A stretch of 49,416 nucleotides of DNA from Clostridia bacterium (GTDB lineage: Bacteria; Bacillota; Clostridia; Christensenellales; CAG-1252): NCBI GenBank assembly GCA_017394805.1, contig JAFPXC010000019.1, positions 1-49,416 on the forward strand. Reading direction: 5' to 3'. Position 1 is the first letter of the stretch. Every line of letters starts with the position of its first letter. Below are positions 34,345 to 42,410 of the stretch, piece after piece. Position numbers and translations under genes: made by a program. A model generated the notes under the pieces. It searched no databases. It was not told where the DNA came from and saw only the letters and a program-made list of their open reading frames with translations.

Positions 34345-34506
34345 TTTTTTGTATCGAAAACCCACGCCACGTGGGGTAGGATATGCGTCAAATGTTGTGT
34401 AAATACGATTTTTGCTTGTATCGCGCGGCAGGTCGCGCGGGGCGGATAGCGCCGTTGGAAGAAGAAGCGCGCAAAACGCCGCGCGGCGGTGCGTATCCAA
34501 GCAAAA

Positions 34507-34532
34507 AAAAGGACTGCGAAGGCAGTCCTTTT
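34507..34532 (-). terminator. Terminator of the lipoprotein gene
   Basis: An 11-bp perfect stem AAAAGGACTGC / GCAGTCCTTTT has a GAAG loop (GCTTC-type on the minus strand). An 8-A tract on its left serves as the T-run for leftward transcription. Confidence 0.9.
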
Positions 34533-34550
34533 CGTTCGTGTCGTATTTGC

Positions 34551-35984
34551 TTACGCCGCTTTCTCGTCGGCCTTTTGGTCGGCGGCTTTCTTCACGCCGA
34601 ACAAGGTGGCCTCTACGCCGCCGTTATCCTTGGCGCCGTCGAAGGCGAAGCGGTAGAGATAGTTGCTGTCCTTGTCGAAGTAGAAGGCGTTGACCTTGCC
34701 GTCGATGGTGATGATCTCGGGCGCGATGAAGTCGGACGAGATGGTCGCCGAAGCACCCAAAACGTTGATATACGAGGATTGGTCCAGCTTGTAGCTGTAC
34801 AGTTGGTTGCTCAACACGTAGTAGACGTAACCGCCTTCCACGGCCACGATGGAGGCCGAAGAAGAGATGGAGCCGTTGTCGTCCTCGAACACTTCGGGCA
34901 AAGCGGCCTTGCCGGCGGCCGCGTCGTAGCGATATCTCGTCATCGTGGAAGAGGTGCTCAGCACGCCCTCCTCGAAGCCGATGGCAGTCACCTTGCTCAA
35001 CGCGTCTTGGGAGATCTGCAACTCTTTGGCGGGATCGAACGCAAAGGTCTTGTCGAAGCGGTACATAAAGGTACCCGCGGTGGTGCCCGAGCTGGACGTA
35101 CCCGCGTAGTAGCTCTTGGTATAGACCAAGGTCACGTCGCCGTTCGCCTCGGTGACCGCGCTCAACATACCGAAGCTGTATTGCTTCTTGTAGGCGGAGG
35201 CGGCGTCCACGCCTACGGTGAACGTGTCCTTCTTGATGAGCTCTTTGGGCTCGCCGCCGGGCAGATAGGCGTACAAGGTCTGCGTGTAATCGTAGGTGCC
35301 CTCGCTCGACTTGGTGTAGAAGACGGCTTCGTCCGCGGAGATCTCGCCCTTGTAGGTCTTGGACACGGGCATAAACACCGTCACGTCTTCGGCGATTTGT
35401 TGACCGTCCTTGTTCTTCTTGAAACTCTTGGCGTCGGTGGATTTGAAGTACAACTTGCTATCCTTGACGTAGACCAAGCCCTTGGACGTGTATTTGTATT
35501 GGGTGGCCTTGCCGCCCTCGATTTCCAAAATCACTTGGGTGTTTTGGCCATTGAGGTCGGTGCGCAGGAATTGCAGATCGTCCGTTTGCACCTTGCCCGA
35601 GCGGTCCTCTTTGACCGAGGGGCTGACGTAGTAGATGTAGTTGCCGTAGATGCTGAAACCGGTGTTGGCTGCAGAAGACACCACGGACTTGGGCACGATG
35701 GTCTCGGCCTTGCTCATATCGCCCATATCGGCGATCTTGATGCGCATGATGGCGCCCTTGACCACGTTGCCGAACCAGTTGTCCTGAGCTTTGGATTGGT
35801 AGTCGGCGTAACCGTTGATGAAATAGACGTAGTCGCCTTGTTTGACGACCGAGCCGCCGTTGGACTCTACGACTGCGGACGTGTCGCCGCGATCGAAGGT
35901 GGCGTTCTTGTAGCTTTCGCAACCCGCCAACGCGAGGATGGCGACCAGCATAACGGCAATGATGATAACAACTTTCTTTTTCAT
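34551..35984 (-). CDS. Secreted lipoprotein with a beta-propeller-like body
   Basis: This 477-residue protein has a textbook lipoprotein signal (KKK, hydrophobic stretch, LALAG-Cys22). The body is built of repeated short strands of the type DYVYFINGY, NYIYYVSPS, GLVYVKDSKLYFKS, GYVYYVLSNQLYSYK and NAFYFDKDSNYLYRF. This is the pattern of DUF5050/propeller-like extracellular proteins in Clostridia. No catalytic motif is seen, so binding or a structural role outside the membrane is likely. The end is rich in Lys, Ala, Asp and Glu. GAGGAGAG precedes the ATG. Confidence 0.85.
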   Translation of the reverse strand: MKKKVVIIIAVMLVAILALAGCESYKNATFDRGDTSAVVESNGGSVVKQGDYVYFINGYADYQSKAQDNWFGNVVKGAIMRIKIADMGDMSKAETIVPKSVVSSAANTGFSIYGNYIYYVSPSVKEDRSGKVQTDDLQFLRTDLNGQNTQVILEIEGGKATQYKYTSKGLVYVKDSKLYFKSTDAKSFKKNKDGQQIAEDVTVFMPVSKTYKGEISADEAVFYTKSSEGTYDYTQTLYAYLPGGEPKELIKKDTFTVGVDAASAYKKQYSFGMLSAVTEANGDVTLVYTKSYYAGTSSSGTTAGTFMYRFDKTFAFDPAKELQISQDALSKVTAIGFEEGVLSTSSTMTRYRYDAAAGKAALPEVFEDDNGSISSSASIVAVEGGYVYYVLSNQLYSYKLDQSSYINVLGASATISSDFIAPEIITIDGKVNAFYFDKDSNYLYRFAFDGAKDNGGVEATLFGVKKAADQKADEKAA

Positions 35985-36031
35985 GTTCTCTCCTCAGCGC
36001 AGTAGCGCATAATAGATACTCTTAGAGCATA

Positions 36032-36060
36032 ATTATATAACAAAGTATGGTATATTGCAA
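36032..36060 (-). promoter_or_regulatory. Promoter of the lipoprotein gene
   Basis: On the minus strand TTGCAA (36055-36060) and a perfect TATAAT (36032-36037) are 17 bp apart, 47 bp upstream of the ATG. Confidence 0.7.
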
Positions 36061-36078
36061 TCATTTGAGGCAAAAAAG

Positions 36079-36243
36079 TTGACCAAGGCGTACGATATCC
36101 GCAAGTTCGGGCCCTATCGACGCGGGATAGACGCGCCCGAAATCGCGCAAACGCCACCTAAAACCCCGCCCAAGCCGCGCGTCAACGCCTATTTGGCGTT
36201 GATGGCCTATATGCAAGGGGTGGAAAAAACCATAAAGAGGTGA
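36079..36243 (+). CDS. Small basic hypothetical protein
   Basis: This is a 54-codon frame starting at TTG 36079, with GAGG 8-9 nt upstream. An earlier in-frame TTG at 36055 lies in the divergent promoter and is less likely. The product has a basic N-terminus (TKAYDIRKFGPYRRGID), a Pro-rich middle (TPPKTPPKPRV) and a C-terminal helix (NAYLALMAYMQGVEKTIK). No family is recognised. Its stop is 2 nt before the ATG of the next gene, whose ribosome binding site (AGAGGTG) lies in its last codons. This suggests translational coupling. Confidence 0.5.
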   Translation: MTKAYDIRKFGPYRRGIDAPEIAQTPPKTPPKPRVNAYLALMAYMQGVEKTIKR

Positions 36244-36245
36244 CT

Positions 36246-37094
36246 ATGCTCTATTGCAAATTGATGTTGATGAAAGGGGAAGGCAACGCCCTTCTCAAAT
36301 GTAAAATCCAACCGCATATCGACGTGCAGGCGGCGTACGACCTGCGCGGCCTGCCCACGGGCGGCACCCTGTTGTTGGGCGACGGCGACGACCGTTTCGG
36401 CACGGTCGTCACCGCCCCGCGGGGCGCGCTTCTCTTGCCCCCGCTTGCGCCCGAAACCTTGTGGTGCGCCTATCTTTCGCCAGAAGGGCGAACTTTGGCG
36501 TGGGGCACGGCGGACGGCAAATGGCGGGATTACGTGGCCGAGGGGATTTGCGCCTACGGAGCGTCGCCCGCTCCCGTCGAAGACGAGGGGGACTCCCCCA
36601 TGGCGGTCGCCGAAGAACAAGCCGTCGAGCTGCTCGATCTGACCGACTTGGGTGTGGTGGCGTTGGCAACGGACGAGCCGCAATCGCAAGACGTCGTCGA
36701 GCCGCCCGCCGCTTCCGAGTCGCCCGCACCTGCCGACCAGCCCGCTTCCTCTTCCGTTGCTCTCGCCCAATCGACCGAGGATACGACCTTTATTGAGCCG
36801 TCTTTGCCCGTATTTGCCGAGGACGTCGAGCGGTTGACGGCGATGATGGACGAATACCCGCCCTATGCGCCCCTCGTGGCACGCATCGAGGACAGTCGCT
36901 TCGTCGAGGTGCGCGCCGAGGACGGTAGCGCCTACCTGTTGGGGATGTTGTACGACAGCACGCCCCTGCCCACCCATCTCGTCTACGGCGTCAAGGGACA
37001 GCGCAACCGCCCCTTCTCTCCCGAGGCGGAATGGCTCTCCGCCGACGAGGGGGACGACAACGAGGGCTATTGGTTGGTGTACGTCAACCTGTGA
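36246..37094 (+). CDS. Hypothetical protein with acidic linker
   Basis: This is a 282-residue protein of unknown family. An N-terminal beta-rich domain (about 1-100, with LLLGDGDDRFGTVV and LAWGTADGKWRDYV) and a C-terminal domain (about 195-282, with ARIEDSRFVEVRAEDGSAY, HLVYGVKGQ and GYWLVYVNL) are joined by a long Ala/Glu/Pro/Ser-rich acidic linker (about 100-190). There is no signal peptide or membrane helix, so it is probably cytoplasmic. The two domains with a flexible linker suggest an adaptor or binding role, but this is a guess. It forms a two-gene unit with the small basic protein before it. Confidence 0.7.
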   Translation: MLYCKLMLMKGEGNALLKCKIQPHIDVQAAYDLRGLPTGGTLLLGDGDDRFGTVVTAPRGALLLPPLAPETLWCAYLSPEGRTLAWGTADGKWRDYVAEGICAYGASPAPVEDEGDSPMAVAEEQAVELLDLTDLGVVALATDEPQSQDVVEPPAASESPAPADQPASSSVALAQSTEDTTFIEPSLPVFAEDVERLTAMMDEYPPYAPLVARIEDSRFVEVRAEDGSAYLLGMLYDSTPLPTHLVYGVKGQRNRPFSPEAEWLSADEGDDNEGYWLVYVNL

Positions 37095-37190
37095 GGTTGC
37101 CCCGCGGGCAAGGCAATGGACTTGCGGCGCACGGTAAGCCGTAGCGGTCGAAAGAGGCCTATGCGTTCGTCGGCATAAGAACGGCGCAAA

Positions 37191-37224
37191 AAAATCGCCT
37201 TCGCGGATTGCGAAAGGCGATTTT
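37191..37224. terminator. Terminator between the unknown gene pair and mgtC
   Basis: A long stem pairs AAAATCGCCTTCGC (37191-37204) with 37210-37224 around a GGATT loop with one bulged A. It is preceded by an A-tract and followed by TTTTCGTTTG, so it can work in both directions, mainly for mgtC on the minus strand. Confidence 0.75.
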
Positions 37225-37258
37225 CGTTTGATTTGCGGCGACCGAATGGTCTCGCGGT

Positions 37259-37975
37259 TTAGATCTCTTCGACTTGCTCTACGGTGAGGATGAATGGGTA
37301 TTCTTGCGTTATCTTGTACAAGTCCTCGGCCGAAAACAGTTTTTCGGTATGTATTTCGAGCTCCGCATAGGTGGCGTCGGCTTTTTTGATGGTCTTGAAC
37401 TTGAGGAACTTCTGCACGTGGAAAATCTCGCGCGCGGTGGCGATATTGCTCTCGTCGTCCAAGCGTATGGTGGCGTGCAGTACGAGGAACAAGCGGGTGC
37501 GGAAGATCTTGAAGGGCATATGCATAATGACCTGAATGCCCAAAAGAAGGACGGTAGCCACCGAGCCGATGACATACATTCCCGCGCCGAATGCCATGCC
37601 CAGGCCCGCCGTCGCCCATATGCCCGCGGCCGTAGTCAGCCCGTGCAGGCTGTCGCGGCGGTACATAATGATGCCCGCGCCCAAGAAGCCCACGCCCGAT
37701 ACCACCTGCGCGGCGATGCGCGCCGAGTCGGCTCCGCGCGCGCCGGCGTCACCTACGGTCAGATCCGAAAAAGCGTATTTGGACAAAATCATCATCAACG
37801 CCGCGCCGATGGCCACCAAAGCGTGCGTGCGTACGCCCGCCTCTTTGGAGCGGGATTTGCGCTCGAAACCGATGATGAAGCCCGCTACGCTGGCGCAAAA
37901 GAGGCGCAGAATGAAGTCCCACAAATGGTCGGCCCAAAAGCCGGATATATCGATGGAAGTGATGGTTGCCAACAT
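37259..37975 (-). CDS. MgtC/SapB family membrane protein
   Basis: This is a 238-residue protein. Transmembrane helices include FILRLFCASVAGFIIGFERK (about 21-40) followed by the family signature SRSKEAGVRTHALVAIGAAL. Then come AAQVVSGVGFLGAGIIM, GLTTAAGIWATAGLGMAFG and YVIGSVATVLLLGIQVIM, with a cytoplasmic ACT-like C-terminal domain (about 160-238). MgtC proteins are linked to growth in low magnesium and to control of the F-type ATPase. It starts 10 bp after the response regulator stop with GGGGT upstream, so it is in one operon with the two-component system, a likely clue to the regulon. Confidence 0.92.
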   Translation of the reverse strand: MLATITSIDISGFWADHLWDFILRLFCASVAGFIIGFERKSRSKEAGVRTHALVAIGAALMMILSKYAFSDLTVGDAGARGADSARIAAQVVSGVGFLGAGIIMYRRDSLHGLTTAAGIWATAGLGMAFGAGMYVIGSVATVLLLGIQVIMHMPFKIFRTRLFLVLHATIRLDDESNIATAREIFHVQKFLKFKTIKKADATYAELEIHTEKLFSAEDLYKITQEYPFILTVEQVEEI

Positions 37976-37985
37976 ATCTCTACCC

Positions 37986-38669
37986 CTAATCGTTGAGCAT
38001 CGTGAACCGATAACCTATACCACGTACCGTCTCAATATAGTCCATCGGCACTTTTTCTCTGACGTGTGTCAAGTGCACGACCACCGTGCCCGAATCGCCG
38101 TAGGGTTGCATTCCCCACACCTCGGAGAAGATCTTGTCCTTGCTGAACACGCGGTTGGGATTGGAGGCCAAGAAGTACAAAAGGTCGAACTCTTTGGCGG
38201 TCAGCGTGACCTCTTCTCCCTTGAAGAACACGCGGCGCGACAACGGCTGAATGCGCAGGTCGCGGTAGACGATATCCACGCCGTTTTCGGTGTTGTTGCC
38301 TTTGATGCGCTCGTAGCGCGACAAGTGCATCTTGATGCGCGCCACCAACTCCGCGGGGTCGAACGGCTTGGTAATATAGTCGTCCGCGCCGAGGCCGAGG
38401 CCGCGCAGTTTGTCGATTTTTTCGATACGCGCCGTCACCATCAGGATGGGGATATCCTTGGTCTTGCGCAGACGGCGGCAGATCTCGTAGCCGTCTATGT
38501 CGGGCAGCATCAGGTCCAGCACGATGAGGTCGAAGCTTTCGCTCTCCGCGCGTTGCAGTCCGCTTTTGCCGTTGTATTCGATGACCACCTCGAAGCCTTC
38601 CAACTCCAAATAGTCGCGCTCGATGCCGGCTATGCCCTTTTCGTCCTCGATCAATAGGATTCGTTTCAT
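37986..38669 (-). CDS. OmpR-family response regulator
   Basis: This is a 227-residue protein. The receiver domain has acidic Glu8/Asp9, phospho-acceptor Asp52 in LIVLDLMLPDIDG, a conserved Thr in MVTA and Lys near 101 in TKPF. The C-terminal winged helix (about 130-227) has LTAKEFDLLYFLASNPNRVFSK, VVVHLTHVREK and the final ETVRGIGYRF. It would be phosphorylated by the adjacent kinase and bind promoter DNA. Its start overlaps the kinase stop by 4 bp (ATGA), so synthesis is coupled. Confidence 0.95.
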   Translation of the reverse strand: MKRILLIEDEKGIAGIERDYLELEGFEVVIEYNGKSGLQRAESESFDLIVLDLMLPDIDGYEICRRLRKTKDIPILMVTARIEKIDKLRGLGLGADDYITKPFDPAELVARIKMHLSRYERIKGNNTENGVDIVYRDLRIQPLSRRVFFKGEEVTLTAKEFDLLYFLASNPNRVFSKDKIFSEVWGMQPYGDSGTVVVHLTHVREKVPMDYIETVRGIGYRFTMLND

Positions 38670-40069
38670 TTTTTCCTCCTATAAGGTAATATGATTTCTA
38701 TGGTCAGGCCGTTATCGTTGTAGGCCTGTATTTGCCCGTTGTGTGCGGTCACGCAGTTTTTGACGATGGCCAGCCCAAGTCCGCTGCCGTCGGTGGGGTT
38801 GGTGCGGCTGGCGTCGCCGCGGTAATAGCTCTCGAAGATATAGTCCACCTCGTATTCGGCTATGCCCGGGCCGTCGTCCGCCACGCGTACCACCACGTTG
38901 TCGTCCACGAGTTCGGCCGTGATCAACACGTTGGCCGTCTCTTTCTCCTTGTATTTCAAACTGTTGTCGCAGAGGTTCTGCCACACGCGGTTGAATTGGT
39001 CTTTGTCTATGCTCACCCACAGTTTTTTGTTGCGGGGCAACTTACACTTGAGATTGAGCCCGCGCACCGAGTACGCGATATAATGCTTTTCGACGAAGGT
39101 CTGTATCAATTCGCATATATCCCGCACCACGAAGCTGTAGGTGATCTCGTGCGTCTCCACTTTGGTGAAGTCGGCCAATTTGGCGACGAGATTTTCCATA
39201 TCCAACGCCGTCGAGTAGATGGTGGAGATATAATCCTGCTCCTTGCCCACGCGCTTGGCCACGCCGTCCAAAAGGCCCTTGGCGTGCGTTTTGATGACGG
39301 TCAACGGGGTGCGTAGGTCGTGGCTTATCCCCGACACGACGATGCCGCGCTCCCTGTCCGCCGCTTCTTTGGCCAAAGTGGCGTCGCGCAACTTGCGCCG
39401 CAGCATATCGAAGTCCACCAGCAAGGTGGTGATTTCGTCCCGTTGTTTGGCGGGCGGCACGCGCAAGGTCTGCTCGTAGTTGCCGTTGTACACCTGGTCC
39501 ATCGCCTCTTTCAACTTGCGCAAGCGCGGGAAGATCACTTGTATCTCTACGACCAGACTGCCTACGAAGATGGTCAACAGCGCCACCAACAGCACCGCCA
39601 TATAGATGACGATATTGCGCCGCAGGACGTGCAGGCGGGATTTGCTGTCGTCGACGGCGTGCAGGGTGGTATCGTTGAGTTGTCTCGACACGATGACCAC
39701 GCCGTTGTAGACGGTGCAGGTGGTATCGTCGGGGTTGTTCAGGTTCAGTCGCCGTATCGCGTGCACGACGTCGTCGCCTAGCCCCGTGTTGCCGATGGGC
39801 CTGCCGAATTTGTCTACGAGCAACAACTCGTACCCTGCGGGAAAGCCGAAGTTCTGCGGGTTTGCGGACGGATTCTCCACTATCTCGAAGACCTCTTCCT
39901 TGCTGGTCGCCGCCATCGCTTGCACGGTCGTGCGCATGTCGGCCGCGTTGACCGTGGAACGGTTGGTCATATCCACCGAACGCATCAGCAGAAACACGCC
40001 GGCGAAGGCAATCGCCAGCATGACGAACACGAATACCAAGTTGATGACCAACAATTTGCGCTTTAGCAT
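38666..40069 (-). CDS. Membrane sensor histidine kinase
   Basis: This is a 467-residue kinase. TM1 is at about 8-29 and TM2 at about 153-176, flanking an extracytoplasmic sensor of about 120 residues that includes YELLLVDKFGRPIG. A HAMP-like segment (FPRLRKLKEAMDQVYNG) leads to the dimerisation domain with phospho-His250 in SGISHDLRTPLT. The ATPase domain has an N-box (NRVWQNLCDNSLKY), G1 DDGPGI, F-box FESYYRG and G2 GSGLGLAIV. The signal is unknown; the mgtC gene downstream hints at cation or envelope stress. The ATG is only 9 nt from a consensus -10, and no Shine-Dalgarno sequence is seen. Confidence 0.94.
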   Translation of the reverse strand: MLKRKLLVINLVFVFVMLAIAFAGVFLLMRSVDMTNRSTVNAADMRTTVQAMAATSKEEVFEIVENPSANPQNFGFPAGYELLLVDKFGRPIGNTGLGDDVVHAIRRLNLNNPDDTTCTVYNGVVIVSRQLNDTTLHAVDDSKSRLHVLRRNIVIYMAVLLVALLTIFVGSLVVEIQVIFPRLRKLKEAMDQVYNGNYEQTLRVPPAKQRDEITTLLVDFDMLRRKLRDATLAKEAADRERGIVVSGISHDLRTPLTVIKTHAKGLLDGVAKRVGKEQDYISTIYSTALDMENLVAKLADFTKVETHEITYSFVVRDICELIQTFVEKHYIAYSVRGLNLKCKLPRNKKLWVSIDKDQFNRVWQNLCDNSLKYKEKETANVLITAELVDDNVVVRVADDGPGIAEYEVDYIFESYYRGDASRTNPTDGSGLGLAIVKNCVTAHNGQIQAYNDNGLTIEIILPYRRKK

Positions 40070-40078
40070 AGTATATAT

Positions 40079-40107
40079 ATTTTACACCACAAATTTGTAC
40101 TTTTCAA
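40079..40107 (-). promoter_or_regulatory. Promoter of the two-component system and mgtC operon
   Basis: On the minus strand TTGAAA (40102-40107) and TAAAAT (40079-40084) are 17 bp apart. A perfect 10-bp palindrome ACAAATTTGT (40089-40098) fills the spacer and could be an operator. The transcript would start 2-4 nt before the ATG at 40069, i.e. be essentially leaderless. Confidence 0.65.
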
Positions 40108-40125
40108 GAGGGAAAAGTAAAAATA

Positions 40126-40188
40126 TTTGCCTTTTGGCAAACGCGATACATTCGGTCGGGTGGTCTTTTTGCCTTTGGCAAGCGATAC
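40126..40188. repeat. Two tandem imperfect copies of a hairpin-containing unit
   Basis: TTTGCC-TTTT-GGCAAA (40126-40141) and TTTGCC-TTT-GGCAA (40168-40181) are each a small hairpin followed by CGATAC. They form a direct repeat of about 23 bp, 42 bp apart. On the minus strand the first copy is followed by TATTTTT and may be the terminator of the php operon. Confidence 0.6.
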
Positions 40189-40191
40189 GGT

Positions 40192-41004
40192 TTATTTCAA
40201 TAGGAGTTTTTGGGCTTTGTCGTCGAGATAGGCGCCCGCGCCGCCGATGGGCGTGCTGTATTCCGCGCAATGGTAGTCGCTGCCGCCCGTGCAGACGAGG
40301 CCGAAGCGTTTGGCGACGGCTTTGAGGTTGCCGCGCACTTCCGCGCCGTAGTTGGGGTAGTAGACTTCGACGCCTTTCAGTCCCACTTTGACGAGGTCTT
40401 CCACGATGGCGGGCAGTTGTTTGGCTTGCAGCATACGGAAGGGGTGCGCCAGCACGGCCACGCCCCCGCTTTCGGTCACCAAAGCCACGGCGTCCGCGGG
40501 ACTGACGCGCATACCGTCCACGTAGCAGGGCGCGCCTTTGCCGATATATTTGTCGAAGGCCTCGGCCTTGGACCGCACGAATCCCTGCTTGACCAACAGC
40601 TCCGCCACGTGCGAACGCCCCGCCGACGGGCTGTCCAATTCGTCCCCTACTTCTATCTTCACGCCGTGGTGGCGCAGTTTCTCCACCACGCGCAGAACGC
40701 GCTTTCTCCTTAGGTTCTGCAATTTGGCCACTTCGTCCAAAAATTGCATATCTTGGTAGGGTACGTTATACCCCAAAACGTGCACTTCCTCTTTGAGATA
40801 GGTGCTGAATTCTATGCCGGCGAGGCAGATAATGCCCGCCTTTTGGGCACTTTTTACGCCCTCTTCCACGCCCGCTACCGTGTCGTGGTCGGTGACGGCC
40901 ATCACCGTGAGGCCCGCCGCTTTGGCCTTTTCCACCACCTCGGTAGGCGTGTTGTGCCCGTCCGAAAAGGTGGTGTGGATATGTATATCGCAAGGTACGT
41001 TCAT
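40192..41004 (-). CDS. PHP-domain metal-dependent phosphoesterase
   Basis: This is a 270-residue protein of the PHP superfamily of the YciV/RNase AM (3'-5' nucleoside phosphatase) type. Metal-binding motifs appear in order: CDIHIHTTFSDG (His8, His10), VTDHDTV, GIEFST, SHVAELLV, VLAHPF and GGSDYH. The expected activity is hydrolysis of phosphomonoesters or 5'-nucleotides; RNase AM members trim RNA 5' ends. The ATG at 41004 overlaps the rmuC stop (TAATG) and GGGAG is upstream, so a much longer open frame to 41238 is rejected. It is the last gene of the trxA-led operon. Confidence 0.9.
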   Translation of the reverse strand: MNVPCDIHIHTTFSDGHNTPTEVVEKAKAAGLTVMAVTDHDTVAGVEEGVKSAQKAGIICLAGIEFSTYLKEEVHVLGYNVPYQDMQFLDEVAKLQNLRRKRVLRVVEKLRHHGVKIEVGDELDSPSAGRSHVAELLVKQGFVRSKAEAFDKYIGKGAPCYVDGMRVSPADAVALVTESGGVAVLAHPFRMLQAKQLPAIVEDLVKVGLKGVEVYYPNYGAEVRGNLKAVAKRFGLVCTGGSDYHCAEYSTPIGGAGAYLDDKAQKLLLK

Positions 41005-42410
41005 TATTCTCCCTCCGTATCGTCGTCGTCCGCGAGAAGCGGTGGCTCGTCCGTTTGGTCTGCCGCGACCATATAGTCGTCGAGTTGTTTCACGGCGGAC
41101 AGTTTTTGGCTGATGGTGCGCGTGCGTTCGCCTGTTTCGTGCAGGGTTTTCGCCGCCGTGCCCAACTGCCGCTCGGCCGCGTCCAATTTCTTCTCGAATT
41201 GCTTGAATTGCTGGTTGACAACGGCCAAAAGACTCCATATCTCCTTGCTGCGCTTCTCTACGGCCAGGGTGGTGAAGCCCATTTGCAGGCTGTTGAGCAG
41301 AGCCGCCAAGGTGGTGGGCCCCGCCACCAGCACTTTGTACTGATTGCGCAAGGTTTCGGTCAGGCCGTCGCGGCGAATGACCTCGGCGTACAAGCCTTCG
41401 ATTGGTACGTACAGTATGGCGAAGTCGGTCGTGCGGGGCGGCTTTATGTACTTGTCGCAGATATCTTTCGCCTCGCCTTTAATGCGGATCTCGAGCGCCT
41501 TCGCGGCCGCTTCCACGCCCTCTTTGTCCCCCGTGTCGGCGCAGTTGACCAGTCGTTCGTAGTCCTCGCGGGGAAACTTGCTGTCGATGGGCAGGTACAC
41601 GTTTTCGCCGTCGTTCTTGCCGGGCAGGCGCACGGCGAACTCCACCACGCTGCGGTCGGTACGCGGGGCGGCGCGGAAGTTTTGCGTGTATTGTTCGGGC
41701 GCGAGAATATCCGCCAGCAGGTTGGATAGCGACGCTTCGCCCCATACGCCGCGCGTCTTTACGCCCGACAGCACGCGCTTCAAGTCGTTCATGTCCGTGG
41801 TCATCGCCTGCATCTCGCCCATACTCTTGTATACCTTGGCGAGGTTTTCGCTGATGATTTGGAAGGATTGATTCAGTTTGGTCTGCAGATTCTCCTGCAA
41901 TTCGTCGTCCACCACTTTGCGCATACGGTCGAGTTGCCGATTGTTCTCTTCGCGCAATGTCGTCAGTTGTTTCGCCACCTCTTCGCGCACTTCGCCCAAG
42001 CGTTTTTGGGTGGATTCGAGGCTTTGGCGTTGCGAGGTTTCGAGAGAGGCGCGGATATTTTCCAATTTGAGGTCCATCTCCGTGCGCTGTTCGTGCAAGG
42101 TCTTCTGCACCTTGGCCAAAACGTCGTCCAGCGCTTTCTGCGTTTGCTCGCTCGTCTGGTTGAGGCGGGCGGCGTAGGATTCCATGTGTCCGTTGACGGT
42201 GGCGCTATAGCCCGAGAGGAGTAGCGCCGTGTTTTGGTTGATGGCGTCCGTCTGCTCTTTTACGGCGGCTTTTATCGCCTCTTCCGTTTGCGTTCGGTCG
42301 TCCTTGGCGCTCGTCTTTTTCAGCCGTGACAGCGTTGCGGCGCACAGCGCCAGCACCGCTATCGACAGGACGATGGCCACAGCGGACGTGATTAACGTGG
42401 CTAATTCCAT
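41004..42410 (-). CDS. rmuC: RmuC-family DNA recombination protein
   Basis: This is a 468-residue protein. An N-terminal transmembrane helix (about 4-26) is followed by a long coiled coil (about 30-200) and the RmuC core, a restriction-endonuclease-like fold. Family motifs are TRGVWGEASLSNLLADIL, EFAVRLPG, YLPIDSKFPREDYERL, FAILYVPIEGLYAEVIR and the GPTTLAALLNSLQMG segment. RmuC limits inversions at short inverted repeats in E. coli; its biochemical activity is not settled. The start at 42410 has GGGGG upstream and overlaps the cca stop by 10 bp. The last residues are acidic. Confidence 0.92.
   Translation of the reverse strand: MELATLITSAVAIVLSIAVLALCAATLSRLKKTSAKDDRTQTEEAIKAAVKEQTDAINQNTALLLSGYSATVNGHMESYAARLNQTSEQTQKALDDVLAKVQKTLHEQRTEMDLKLENIRASLETSQRQSLESTQKRLGEVREEVAKQLTTLREENNRQLDRMRKVVDDELQENLQTKLNQSFQIISENLAKVYKSMGEMQAMTTDMNDLKRVLSGVKTRGVWGEASLSNLLADILAPEQYTQNFRAAPRTDRSVVEFAVRLPGKNDGENVYLPIDSKFPREDYERLVNCADTGDKEGVEAAAKALEIRIKGEAKDICDKYIKPPRTTDFAILYVPIEGLYAEVIRRDGLTETLRNQYKVLVAGPTTLAALLNSLQMGFTTLAVEKRSKEIWSLLAVVNQQFKQFEKKLDAAERQLGTAAKTLHETGERTRTISQKLSAVKQLDDYMVAADQTDEPPLLADDDDTEGE

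Noticed and set aside
34351..34506. GC-rich palindromic stretch between thrS and the lipoprotein gene, considered as a riboswitch or small RNA.
   Set aside because: No conserved core of a known class and no promoter facing it; only the two flanking terminators are supportable.
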